Source: a bacterium (GTDB taxonomy: Bacteria; Acidobacteriota; Terriglobia; Terriglobales; Acidobacteriaceae). From it: a DNA stretch of 39,320 nt. How positions within the stretch are numbered: position 1 is the stretch's first letter; the number at the start of each line of letters is the position of its first letter. The notes under the pieces were generated by a model. The model was not told the DNA's origin. It ran no database searches and saw nothing but the letters and a program-made list of their open reading frames with translations. The stretch is from assembly GCA_026225095.1 (NCBI GenBank), contig JAMFSC010000006.1, positions 1-39,320 on the forward strand, read 5' to 3'. The translations under genes were made by a program, and so were the position numbers. This document shows, piece after piece, positions 1-8,512 of the stretch.

Positions 1-113
1 GCCAGAGCGCGAACCACCGTCCGTACCTCCTGCGCGCCGCCGCGCAAAAGCGCCTCGATCTGCTTTCGATCCTCAACGGTCAACGACAACTGCAATCGAA
101 TCCCACGTCCCAT
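1..113 (-). CDS. IS630-type transposase, N-terminal fragment running off the window edge
   Basis: Reading leftwards from the ATG at 113, the first 37 codons begin MGRGIRLQLSLTVEDRKQIE and continue with a short basic, leucine-rich helical stretch. This looks like the N-terminal helix-turn-helix region of IS630/Tc1-like transposases, which often read '(L)T..ER..LE.LLR.......VRRA'. The remainder, including any DDE catalytic domain, lies outside the window, so neither integrity nor terminal inverted repeats can be judged. It is the only sign of a mobile element in the window. The family call rests on about 37 residues and is tentative; another small HTH protein is possible. Confidence 0.5.
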   Translation of the reverse strand, partial: MGRGIRLQLSLTVEDRKQIEALLRGGAQEVRTVVRAL

Positions 114-185
114 TCCTGTAGTCGATCCCAAAAATACAGCGAAGACCAGTATTGTTCTTGAGTACGACTCTAGAAGGTCACGGTA

Positions 186-1151
186 CTAGTGGGCCGTTGT
201 CGTATCGACGACGGCCTTGATCTGTTCGAGGAGCGATGGTGGAAGCTCGGGGGTCGCGCCGGGCTGGCCCACGACGAAGCGCCCGCAGAGATTGCCGACG
301 GCGTTGATCTGAGCCAGGGAGCCGCGCCTGAGATAAGCGTAGACCATCCCGGCGGTGAAGGCGTCACCGGCTCCGACGGTGTCGACGACGGGGACGGAGC
401 GGCCGGGCTCCCGGTGGGTTTCCGCGGGGCTGACGAGGAGGCTGCCGCGTGGACCGAGGGTGATGGCGACGAGGAGGCAGGTGGGGGCGTGGGTGAGAAG
501 GCGGCGGGCGAAGTCGGTTTCGGCGGCGTCCGGTTCGTCGGGCGATGAGGGAGTGAGAGGGATTTCGAGCATATCGGCGAGCTCGGGGAGCTCCTCTTCG
601 CTGATCTTGAGGATGGTGGCGTGGTGGAGGCACCAGCGGGCGGTGTCGGGGTCGCAGAAGGGCATGCGGAGGTTGATGTCGCAGACGCGGATGGCCGTGG
701 GGAGGGTGGCCTCGATGAAGGCGCGGATGGTGGCGCGGGAGATGGGGTTGCGCTGTGCGAGGGAGCCGAAGCAGACGAGGTCGACGCACTGGGCGAGGAA
801 GGCGAGCGAGGAGGGGAATCCGATCTCGTCCCAGGCGACTGGGCCATCGATGCGATAAAGGGGCTGACCGTCGGGGCGGAGGGTGACGGAGACGGTTCCG
901 GTGGGGAGGGTGGGGGAGACCTGGAGATAGGTGAGGTCGAGGAGGCCAGGGACGGCGTCGGCGAGAAGGGCGAGGGCGTTGGCTCCGAAGGGATCGTGGC
1001 CGGTGCGGCTGATGAGGATGGTGGGCGTTCCAAGACGCGCTGACATGACGGCGAAGTTGGTTGTGGTTCCGCCGAGGCGGGCACCACTGGGGAGGAGATC
1101 CCAGAGAAGTTCGCCGATGGCTGCGATGCGGGCTGAGGACGGAGTGGACAT
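186..1151 (-). CDS. PfkB-family carbohydrate kinase, probable fructokinase
   Basis: A 321-residue ribokinase/PfkB-type sugar kinase, the usual length for the family, predicted to phosphorylate a hexose such as fructose with ATP in the cytoplasm. The N-terminus shows the family start 'IGELLWDLLPSGARLGG' (fructokinases have GE.L.D..P....GG). Near the C-terminus is the PfkB signature 'DTVGAGDAFTAGM', containing the catalytic Asp and the anion-hole GAGD. The ATG at 1151 is preceded by AAGG about 6 bases upstream. The gene is divergent from a sugar-porter permease 134 bp away, which supports uptake followed by phosphorylation. Substrate specificity is inferred; ribokinase or another sugar kinase of the family is possible. 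Confidence 0.85.
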   Translation of the reverse strand: MSTPSSARIAAIGELLWDLLPSGARLGGTTTNFAVMSARLGTPTILISRTGHDPFGANALALLADAVPGLLDLTYLQVSPTLPTGTVSVTLRPDGQPLYRIDGPVAWDEIGFPSSLAFLAQCVDLVCFGSLAQRNPISRATIRAFIEATLPTAIRVCDINLRMPFCDPDTARWCLHHATILKISEEELPELADMLEIPLTPSSPDEPDAAETDFARRLLTHAPTCLLVAITLGPRGSLLVSPAETHREPGRSVPVVDTVGAGDAFTAGMVYAYLRRGSLAQINAVGNLCGRFVVGQPGATPELPPSLLEQIKAVVDTTTAH

Positions 1152-1188
1152 GAGTGCCTTCGGTTGCGATATCGACGTGCGTTACGGA

Positions 1189-1214
1189 GAGACCGAGGGC
1201 GTTCCAAAGGTCTC
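1189..1214. promoter_or_regulatory. Inverted repeat in the divergent sugar-kinase/permease promoter region
   Basis: GAGACC (1189-1194) and GGTCTC (1209-1214) form a perfect 6-bp dyad with a 14-bp centre between the kinase start (1151) and the permease start (1286). It could be an operator for a sugar-responsive regulator. No regulator gene is adjacent and I see no convincing -35/-10 pair, so the role is a guess; a 6-bp dyad can also occur by chance. Confidence 0.25.
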
Positions 1215-1285
1215 GCAATGTAATATCAGATGCTATTGTGGTTTGCTAGCTGTAGTTGATTGCTGGAAAGGGTGGAAATTCCAAA

Positions 1286-2635
1286 ATGGATCGTACGAGA
1301 CTGCGGGCGATGACCCTACTGGGCAAGAGCGCTCTGACGGGTGCGCTGGGAGGGCTGCTGTTCGGGTTCGATACGGCGGTAATTGCGGGGGCGACGCATG
1401 CGCTGAGCCAGCAGTATGGTCTGACGGATCTGCAGTTGGGGATCACGGTTTCGATTGCGCTCTGGGGTACGGTGGCGGGGTCGCTGGGCAGCGGGGTGCT
1501 GGGTCAGAAGATCGGGAGCAGGGCGGCGCTGCGGATTATGGGTGTGCTGTATGTGATCTCGGCGATTGGATGCGCGTTTGCGCCGAGCTGGATCTTCTTC
1601 CTGGTCTTCCGGTTCATTGGGGGGATTGGGATTGGCGGGTCTTCGGTACTGGGTCCGGTATACATTGCGGAACTGGCTCCGGCGAAGTGGCGGGGAAGGT
1701 TGGTGGGGCTGTTCCAGATCAACATCGTGATCGGGATTCTGCTGGCGTATCTTTCGAATGCGATCATCGTTCACTTTGCGTTCGGGGCGATTGAGTGGAG
1801 GGTGGAGCTGGGGGTGGCGGCGCTGCCGGCGATCTTCTTCCTGGTGCTTCTGCTGAGTGTTCCGCAGAGCTCGCGATGGCTGGTGTCGCAGAACCGGATC
1901 GATGAGGCGCTGCTGATCCTGCAGAGGATGGGTTCTCCGGACTCGCAGGCTGAGGTGGATGCGATGCGGCTGGCGCTGGTCGAGGAAGAAGGGTCGGCGA
2001 AGTCCACGTTGTTTACGAAGCGGCATAGCCTGCCGATTTTCCTGGCGATTACGATTGGGATGTTCAACCAGCTGAGCGGGATCAACGCGATTCTGTACTA
2101 CCTGAATGACATCTTCCGCAGCGCGGGCTTTGGACAGATGTCGAGCAATGTACAGGCGGTGGCGATTGGTGCGGCCAACCTGCTGGCGACGATGCTTGGG
2201 ATCTCGCTGATCGATAAGCTGGGGCGGAAGACGCTGCTGCTGATCGGAGCAGTGGGGTGCGGGTTGTGCCTGGCGGGGGTGGCGATTCTGTTCAAGACGG
2301 AGACGCACCAGGCGCTTCTGCTGCCTCTGCTGGTGGGATTCATCATCTTCTTTGCCGTGTCGCAGGGTGCGGTGATCTGGGTCTATCTGAGCGAGGTCTT
2401 TCCGACGAATGTGCGCTCGAAGGGGCAGGCGCTGGGATCTTCTTCGCACTGGATCATGAATGGTCTGATCACACTGGCGTTCCCTGTGGTGGCGCGGTAC
2501 TCGCGGGCGATGCCGTTCTGGTTCTTCGCGGGAATGATGGTGGTTCAGTTTGTCACGGTGCTGGTGGCTTATCCGGAGACCAAGGGGGAGTCGCTGGAGA
2601 TGCTGCAGCATCGGCTGAGTGGGGCGCATCGGTAG
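1286..2635 (+). CDS. Sugar porter of the major facilitator superfamily
   Basis: A 449-residue, 12-helix inner-membrane permease of the MFS sugar-porter family, probably a proton-coupled hexose or pentose importer. Visible signatures are GGLLFGFDTAVIAGA in helix 1, the loop 'PAKWRGRLVG' (R-G-R type), 'PQSSRWL' before the central loop (family PESPRWL), 'NQLSGINAILYY' in helix 7, 'DKLGRKTLLLIG' after helix 8, and the C-terminal 'PETKGESLE'. The ATG at 1286 was chosen over the in-frame TTG at 1256 because GGAAAGGGTGG precedes it at good spacing and MDRTRLRAM leads straight into helix 1. It is divergent from the sugar kinase at 186-1151, which would act on the imported sugar. Confidence 0.9.
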   Translation: MDRTRLRAMTLLGKSALTGALGGLLFGFDTAVIAGATHALSQQYGLTDLQLGITVSIALWGTVAGSLGSGVLGQKIGSRAALRIMGVLYVISAIGCAFAPSWIFFLVFRFIGGIGIGGSSVLGPVYIAELAPAKWRGRLVGLFQINIVIGILLAYLSNAIIVHFAFGAIEWRVELGVAALPAIFFLVLLLSVPQSSRWLVSQNRIDEALLILQRMGSPDSQAEVDAMRLALVEEEGSAKSTLFTKRHSLPIFLAITIGMFNQLSGINAILYYLNDIFRSAGFGQMSSNVQAVAIGAANLLATMLGISLIDKLGRKTLLLIGAVGCGLCLAGVAILFKTETHQALLLPLLVGFIIFFAVSQGAVIWVYLSEVFPTNVRSKGQALGSSSHWIMNGLITLAFPVVARYSRAMPFWFFAGMMVVQFVTVLVAYPETKGESLEMLQHRLSGAHR

Positions 2636-2886
2636 GATCACAGGACGGTAAAAAAAATAGTCTTCGATCGCTGCGCTGTTGGGGCGGAGATGCAGGATAA
2701 TTCTCCCGATCGCTGATCGATGGATCTTGCGGTCTCTTCGTTGACGGGAACGAGTGCGCGGTGGCCTGACTGTTTTACCGGGTTTGTTCTGTTGCGAAAT
2801 GGGCCTGCGTCAAGGACTTGCTCGATCAGCCGGGAGGCGCCCTCTTGGAAGAAGCACGCTCGGGATTGCCGGTTGAGAAGGAAGGA

Positions 2887-5799
2887 ATGCCGTCGCTGTT
2901 GGAGATGGCGTTGCGAGTTCTGCGGGGGCGGCCGCAGGACCGGTCGGCGCGGACGGTGGAGCTGTTCGGGTGGATTGACCTTGGTCTGGGGACCCTGATC
3001 CTTCTGGCTCCGGTGTTTGTGGCTTCGCTGCTTGGACTGCCGGAGTTGAGCGTGCAGGCGGAGAACTATGTGCGGCTGGTGGGTCTTCTTGTGTCGGGGC
3101 TGGGGCTGCTATACATCGTGAGCGGACGGCTGAATGCCCGGGGTTTCGTCTTCGCCTCGTTGATCGACAGGCCGATGGTGCCGTTTGTGATGTTCGTGCT
3201 CTGGTACAAGGACATTCTTCCGGGGGCGCTCGCGGTGGCGTTCTCGGTTTCGGACTTTGGCGGGTTTCTGTGGACGCTCGCGGCGTGGCGGGCGGAGGAG
3301 CGGGAGGGGCGGCCCGCGGAGGTGGCTGGGGCTGGGGTCGCGGCGGAGGTGTTTGGGTTTGCAAGTGGCGTGGTGCGGAATGCGCGGGTGTTTCATCCGG
3401 ATGGGCGGGTGTTTCGGGGGGAGGTGACATCGCTGGGTGTGGCGGACGCGGCGCTGGCCGCGGCGGGGGAGCGGCTGGCGGGGACGGCGGTGCTGCTCCG
3501 GATGGGGATGGGGTTGATGAAGAAGGGAATGCCGGGGTGGTTGGCTCGGATAATTCCGGATGCTCCGAGCATTGCGGCGCGATTCTATGACGCGGTGGGA
3601 AGGGATGTGGCTCCGATTCGGCGGACGCCGGAGGTCGATCTGGACCTGCTGTGCACGGCGGGTGGGGACAGGCTTTGGAAGCTGGTGGCGAATCTTTCGA
3701 CGGGTGGGCTGGGGTTTGGGCTGCGGCGCTATGACTACTTCCGAAACCTCTACTATGCGGATGTTCCTTATCGGCTCGGCGGGGAGGGGTCGGGATATTG
3801 GATACGGTTTGCTGCGAATGAGGATGCGGCTCGGTTGGGTGGGGCAGAGCATGATGCGGTGGGGCGCGATCTGGCACTGACACGTGTCGTCGAAGGGCAT
3901 GGGGGACTGCGGATTGAGGGGCAGCGGGTGGGGGCGGCGGATGCTCCGTTTGTTGCGTTCGCAGAGATTCGGTTTGTTGAGGAGATCGTGGTCGACCAGG
4001 AGGCACTGCACTTTGAGCCTGTGGAGGGTCGCGGGTTTGTGCCTTATGGGTACCTGACGGAGGTGCGGCGGAGCGTCTATCCGGCAAGCGTCGAGAGCCG
4101 GCCAGGTACGGTGCTCGAACGGCAGGCGCGTGAGGGGGAGAGCCTTGGCGTCAGGGTGGAGCGCTATGTCAATGACCCACGGAGCGTGCCGTTGGCAGGA
4201 GGCGAGATGATGAGCGATGCGTCGAGGACCACACGGCATCCGAAGCTTGGCGTGGCGCTGCTTGCGGTGTGCGCGGTGTTGCTGGTCGTGGTGGTTTACA
4301 TGGGAGTTCGGTTCACACGGGATGCGCCGGTGGAGTATGCCGATGACCTGATGCACTTCAAGTATGGGTCGACGGGCGGTGAGCGGACCATGGGGATTCC
4401 GTACTGGTTCTGGGTGGCGCTTCCGGAGATGTTTCCGGAGTATCTGCCGGACGGGAAGGCGGGGCGGGGATACCAGTCGTTCGGAATGATCTATGAGCCG
4501 GGAAAAGATCCTCGGTACGACCTGCCGGTGGGGGTGTCGCGGCGCAATTTTCGCGGGATCGATGTCGTGTATCTCAACTGCGCGGTGTGCCATACGGGCA
4601 CGGTGCGCAGGGCTGCGGGGGAACAGCGGACGATCATCGCGGGAATGCCGGCGAACGATCTGAACCTGGGCGCGTTCGAGCATTTTCTGACGACGATCCC
4701 GCTCGATCAGAAGTTCACACCGCAACGGATGCTGGACCAGATCGATGCGATGAAGGATAGTCCAAACCGGCTGATCCCCAAGCCGGACCTGATCAACCGG
4801 CTGATCTTCCGCTTATATGCCAGTTACGTGATGCGGGAGAAGATGCTGATGTTGCGGCAGCGGCTGGGATTCGTTCACGCGGAGACATGGGGGCCGGGGC
4901 GGGTGGACACGTTCAACGCACCGAAGGCGCTGCTGAACTTCAACATGACCCATGCCGATGCACGGGAACTGATGGGCAATGCGGACTTTCCGTCGATCTG
5001 GAACCAGGGACCGAGGGAGGGGATGCGGCTGCACTGGGATGGGAATAATACGTCGGTGGATGAGAGGAATCTTTCGGCGGCGTTTGGGACCGGGGCCTAT
5101 CCTCCGACGCTCGATCCGAAGCTTGTGCTGCGCACGCGGAACTGGCTGATGACGGCGAAGCCTCTGGCTTATCCCTACGGGATCGATGAGGGGTTGGCGG
5201 CGAAGGGCAAGGGGATCTACGAGGCGCGGTGCATGGGCTGTCATGGGACACGAGAGGCTCCGTTTCGGAGCACTCCGCTGCGCGGTGATGAGAAGGCGGG
5301 GGATCCGGTGCTGGCGACAGAGAAGGTGGGCTCGGTCGTTCCGATCGATTTGATCGGGACGGACCGGCATCGGTATGACTCTTATACGTACCTGGTTGCG
5401 GCCAACCAGGGGACGCTGTATGCCGGGTTTGAGAAGGACTGGGGATACAAGCCGGACTATCCGCAGCGGTTCTCGCACTTTCACAAGACGACGGGGTATG
5501 CGAATATGCCGCTCGACGGGATCTGGCTACGGGCGCCGTATCTGCACAATGGGTCGGTTCCGAACCTGCGGGAGTTGCTGGAGCCGCAGGAGAAACGGAG
5601 TGCGATGTTCTACCGAGGGAACGATGTATATGATACGCAGAACGTTGGCTATGTATCGACTGCCGCGGAGCAGGACGGGACGGTTTTCTTCAAGTTCGAT
5701 ACGTCTGCGAATGGCAATGGCAACCAGGGACATCTGTATGGGATCGATCTGCCGGGGCCGGATAAGGATGCACTGATCGAGTATCTGAAGAAGTTCTGA
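2887..5799 (+). CDS. Fusion of a four-helix membrane/unknown domain with a RoxA-like diheme cytochrome c
   Basis: One uninterrupted frame of 970 residues with three parts. Residues 1 to about 125 hold about four hydrophobic helices. Residues of about 150 to 430 form a soluble domain ('ARVFHPDGRVFRGEV', 'YDYFRNLYYADVPYR') that weakly recalls catalase-like barrel proteins; I cannot name it. From residue 441 (two Met) a new N-terminal anchor begins (about 453-475), then a cytochrome with CAVCH at 565-569 and CMGCH at 782-786 and the blocks WGPGRVDTFN and WDGNNTSVDERNLSAAFG, typical of RoxA-like c-type cytochromes (rubber-oxygenase relatives). Hemes would be periplasmic. The ATG at 2887 follows AGAAGGAAGG. 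An internal AGGAGG stands before Met441, so the cytochrome may also be made separately (530 residues). It is the first gene of the redox block; the next gene starts 19 bp on. Rubber cleavage is not implied: the family also includes proteins of unknown role. Confidence 0.75.
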   Translation: MPSLLEMALRVLRGRPQDRSARTVELFGWIDLGLGTLILLAPVFVASLLGLPELSVQAENYVRLVGLLVSGLGLLYIVSGRLNARGFVFASLIDRPMVPFVMFVLWYKDILPGALAVAFSVSDFGGFLWTLAAWRAEEREGRPAEVAGAGVAAEVFGFASGVVRNARVFHPDGRVFRGEVTSLGVADAALAAAGERLAGTAVLLRMGMGLMKKGMPGWLARIIPDAPSIAARFYDAVGRDVAPIRRTPEVDLDLLCTAGGDRLWKLVANLSTGGLGFGLRRYDYFRNLYYADVPYRLGGEGSGYWIRFAANEDAARLGGAEHDAVGRDLALTRVVEGHGGLRIEGQRVGAADAPFVAFAEIRFVEEIVVDQEALHFEPVEGRGFVPYGYLTEVRRSVYPASVESRPGTVLERQAREGESLGVRVERYVNDPRSVPLAGGEMMSDASRTTRHPKLGVALLAVCAVLLVVVVYMGVRFTRDAPVEYADDLMHFKYGSTGGERTMGIPYWFWVALPEMFPEYLPDGKAGRGYQSFGMIYEPGKDPRYDLPVGVSRRNFRGIDVVYLNCAVCHTGTVRRAAGEQRTIIAGMPANDLNLGAFEHFLTTIPLDQKFTPQRMLDQIDAMKDSPNRLIPKPDLINRLIFRLYASYVMREKMLMLRQRLGFVHAETWGPGRVDTFNAPKALLNFNMTHADARELMGNADFPSIWNQGPREGMRLHWDGNNTSVDERNLSAAFGTGAYPPTLDPKLVLRTRNWLMTAKPLAYPYGIDEGLAAKGKGIYEARCMGCHGTREAPFRSTPLRGDEKAGDPVLATEKVGSVVPIDLIGTDRHRYDSYTYLVAANQGTLYAGFEKDWGYKPDYPQRFSHFHKTTGYANMPLDGIWLRAPYLHNGSVPNLRELLEPQEKRSAMFYRGNDVYDTQNVGYVSTAAEQDGTVFFKFDTSANGNGNQGHLYGIDLPGPDKDALIEYLKKF
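4197..4212 (+). promoter_or_regulatory. Perfect internal Shine-Dalgarno sequence before in-frame ATG ATG
   Basis: AGGAGG at 4197-4202 precedes in-frame ATG codons at 4207 (4-base spacing) and 4210 (7-base spacing) inside the long fusion gene. Translation from here would give a free-standing cytochrome whose first residues (MMSDASRTTRHPK plus a hydrophobic helix) form an ordinary membrane anchor. The neighbouring paralogue at 5819 starts at the equivalent point of its own alignment. The codons used here (Ala-Gly-Gly-Glu) also encode protein, so the match could be coincidental. Confidence 0.55.
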
Positions 5800-5818
5800 G
5801 GCTCGGTGGGGGACTGCG

Positions 5819-6550
5819 ATGGGGAAGCGGACGAGAACGATATTGGTCACCGTATTGCTGCTGGTGGGGCTGGGCTGGTTTGTGGCCTGGTACAAGCTGC
5901 TGCGTTCGGTGGATCAGCCGGCATGGATTGCCGCTACTTCACGGGATGAGTTTCTCTATGGCTCGGTGGGTGGGGAGAAGGAGGCGGGCATCCCTTACTG
6001 GATCTGGCTGGCGCTGCCGCGGATCTTTCCGGAGTACATGCCGGGGCCAGGTGGATATGCTTCGCTGGGATTTTCGTGGGAGGAGACACGCGAGATGCCG
6101 GCGGGTTTCGCCAAGAAGCGTGTAGGGTATATCCGGGTGACGGGCAACTGCGCCCTGTGTCATACGTACTCGATCTCGAATGGTCCCGATGCTGCTCCGA
6201 CGGTGGTTGCCGTGGGTCCGGGGCATACAGCGGAGGCGACTCGGCTGCTCACTTTCTACAAGCAGTGCGCTGAAGACCCGCGGTTCAATGCGGCGAATAT
6301 TCTGGATGAAGCGGGGATGGCGACGAAGCTGTCTTTCGTGGATAAGATGCTGTATCGTTTCGTCCTGATCCCGGAGACACGGAAGCGAATGCTGGCACAG
6401 GATCGGGTGATTGTCGATGAGGCTCTGTGGCAGCACAGCCGGAACCCGAAGGCCGAGCCGGGTTACCGGAGGCAGATGCAGACGCTGCGGACAGGGCCAG
6501 AGACGGCGGACCGGGGAGAGGTGCTGAAGTATCTCGATACGATTCCATGA
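5819..6550 (+). CDS. Membrane-anchored single-heme cytochrome c, short paralogue of the upstream cytochrome
   Basis: 243 residues with an N-terminal membrane anchor (about 7-25), then a periplasmic domain with one heme site, CALCH at 111-115. Its first half lines up by eye with the start of the upstream cytochrome: 'YGSVGGEKEAGIPYWIWLAL' here against 'YGSTGGERTMGIPYWFWVAL' there, followed in both by FPEY and the heme motif at a similar distance. It ends before the region that carries the second heme in the larger protein, so it is a one-heme partner. I see no broken downstream remnant that would mark it as a recent truncation. It starts 19 bp after the upstream stop, and its stop overlaps the next start (ATGA at 6547-6550), pointing to translational coupling with the GMC oxidoreductase. 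It is probably an electron carrier for that enzyme. Confidence 0.8.
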   Translation: MGKRTRTILVTVLLLVGLGWFVAWYKLLRSVDQPAWIAATSRDEFLYGSVGGEKEAGIPYWIWLALPRIFPEYMPGPGGYASLGFSWEETREMPAGFAKKRVGYIRVTGNCALCHTYSISNGPDAAPTVVAVGPGHTAEATRLLTFYKQCAEDPRFNAANILDEAGMATKLSFVDKMLYRFVLIPETRKRMLAQDRVIVDEALWQHSRNPKAEPGYRRQMQTLRTGPETADRGEVLKYLDTIP

Positions 6551-8430
6551 GGCCATCTGATCCAGAGCGGGTTGCGGATTGTGAGTTCGTTGTCGTCGGG
6601 TCGGGCGCCGGGGGCGGCACGGTCGCGGCGCGGCTGGCCGAGGCGGGGTGCACGGTGGTTCTGCTGGAGGCTGGAGGAGACCCGCGAACTCTCTCGGGCA
6701 GCAACCCGGTGCAGCCGGAGGGGAATTCGCTTCCGGCGGACTATGACGTTCCGGCGTTTCACGCGCTGGCTTCGGAAGATACGGCGATGAAGTGGGACTT
6801 CTTCGTGCGGCACTATGCGGAGGAGAGCCGGCAGAGACTGGACCCGGCCTATCGGTCCGAGCTTGGGGGAGTCCTCTATCCGAGGGCTGGAACGCTGGGA
6901 GGATGCACGGCGCATAACGCGATGATCCTGGTGTATCCGCATAATGCGGACTGGGATGCGATCGCGGAGATGACGGGCGATGAGACCTGGCGAGCGGAGA
7001 CCATGCGCGGATACTTTGAGCGGATTGAGAACTGCCGGCATCGTCCGTGGTATCGGCTGCTGGCGAAGGTAGGGTTCAATCCGGCGCGGCATGGATGGAA
7101 GGGCTGGCTGCCGACGGAGCGGGCGTTGCCCCTATCGGTGGTGTCGAATGAGGCGTTGGCGAAGACGATTGTGGATGCGGGTCTGCGAGCGTTTGAGGAG
7201 GATGGCCAGCAGGCGGATCGGATTCGATGGTTCTTTGAGAGCGGGCTGGATGCGAACGACTGGAGGCTGGTGCGGGATGACTCGACGGGGATACGGTATC
7301 TGCCGCTGACGACCGGGCGGCATCGGAGAAGTGGATCGAGGGAGCGGGTGCTCGATGTGGCGAAGCGGTATCCGGAGCGGCTGAAGATTGTGTTGAACGC
7401 GCTGGTGACGCGGGTGCTCTTCGACACGGACAACCGTGCGATCGGTGTGGAGTACATGCAGGGGGAGAGGCTCTATCGGGCTCATGCTGAACCTTCTGGC
7501 GAGGCGGCGGAGATGAGGTCGGTGTATGCGTCGAAGGAGGTGATTCTTGCGGGTGGAGCGTTTAATACGCCGCAGATGCTGATGCTCTCGGGCGTGGGTC
7601 CAAGGGAGCAGATGGAGAAGCACGGGATCGAGGTAAGGGTTGACCTGCCGGGTGTGGGAAAGAATCTGCAGGACCGGTATGAGATCGGCGTGGTGAACCG
7701 GATGAGCTTCAAGGAGTGGGATGCGTTTGAAGGAGCGACGTTCACGACGAGCGATCCTCAGTACAAGGAATGGAGCGAGGGCAGGACGGGGATCTATTCG
7801 ACCAATGGTTCGGTGCTGACTTTGTTCAGGCGGTCGCCGGTGGCGAAGGAGCTTCCGGATCTCTTCTGTATGTCGCTGCTGGCGCGGTTTACGGGGTATT
7901 ATCCGGGGTACTCGCGCGTGTTCGCGGAGAAGCTGAACTACCTGACGTGGGTGGTACTGAAGGCGCATACGCGGAACCGTTCGGGAACGGTCAGGCTGCG
8001 GTCGAATGATCCGAGAGATACACCGTTGATCGACTTCAACTACTTTGGCGAAGGTGGAGACGAGGACCTTGCGGCGGTGGTGGATGGGATTCGTTTCGTT
8101 CGGCGGCTGAGTCAGAACTTGAAGGACCAGGGGCTGATTGAGGAAGAGGAACTGCCGGGAAAGGAGGTCGAAACGGATGAGGCGTTGAAGGAGTTTATTC
8201 GGACTCACTGCTGGGGACATCATGCTTCCTGTACCTGCGCGATTGGGCCGGCTGAGAGCGGCGGTGTGCTCGACAGCAGCTTTCGTGTGCATGGGGTGAA
8301 GGGGCTACGGGTGGTGGATGCTTCGGTGTTTCCGAGGATTCCTGGATTCTTTATTGCCTGCTCGGTCTACATGATCGGAGAGAAGGCGGCCGATGTCATT
8401 CTTGCGGAGTGGGCGGATCAAAGGGCCTGA
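6547..8430 (+). CDS. GMC-family FAD-dependent oxidoreductase
   Basis: A 627-residue flavoprotein of the glucose-methanol-choline family, which oxidises alcohols or related substrates. Visible are the FAD loop VVVGSGAGGGTVAARL (residues 15-30), signature 1 in the form 'GTLGGCTAHNAMI', signature 2 'AGGAFNTPQMLMLSGVGP', and the C-terminal block 'LRVVDASVFPRIPGFF'. The active-site His motif is GHHASCTC (H558/H559). The second catalytic position, Asn or His in most members (SGNTNAP), is Ala604 in 'GFFIACS' by my alignment. No signal peptide is seen, although the upstream cytochromes are membrane anchored. The ATG overlaps the stop of the single-heme cytochrome gene, so the pair is probably co-translated; the arrangement recalls flavoprotein/cytochrome dehydrogenases such as gluconate or fructose dehydrogenase. 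The substrate is unknown. An in-frame extension upstream exists but lies inside the previous gene. Confidence 0.88.
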   Translation: MRPSDPERVADCEFVVVGSGAGGGTVAARLAEAGCTVVLLEAGGDPRTLSGSNPVQPEGNSLPADYDVPAFHALASEDTAMKWDFFVRHYAEESRQRLDPAYRSELGGVLYPRAGTLGGCTAHNAMILVYPHNADWDAIAEMTGDETWRAETMRGYFERIENCRHRPWYRLLAKVGFNPARHGWKGWLPTERALPLSVVSNEALAKTIVDAGLRAFEEDGQQADRIRWFFESGLDANDWRLVRDDSTGIRYLPLTTGRHRRSGSRERVLDVAKRYPERLKIVLNALVTRVLFDTDNRAIGVEYMQGERLYRAHAEPSGEAAEMRSVYASKEVILAGGAFNTPQMLMLSGVGPREQMEKHGIEVRVDLPGVGKNLQDRYEIGVVNRMSFKEWDAFEGATFTTSDPQYKEWSEGRTGIYSTNGSVLTLFRRSPVAKELPDLFCMSLLARFTGYYPGYSRVFAEKLNYLTWVVLKAHTRNRSGTVRLRSNDPRDTPLIDFNYFGEGGDEDLAAVVDGIRFVRRLSQNLKDQGLIEEEELPGKEVETDEALKEFIRTHCWGHHASCTCAIGPAESGGVLDSSFRVHGVKGLRVVDASVFPRIPGFFIACSVYMIGEKAADVILAEWADQRA

Positions 8431-8512
8431 AAGAACGCTTGTAAGAACGTACTTTGTGATAGGCTTACCGCGCTCCAGAAAACACCCGGGCCACGTAGTT
8501 TACGGAGGAAGT

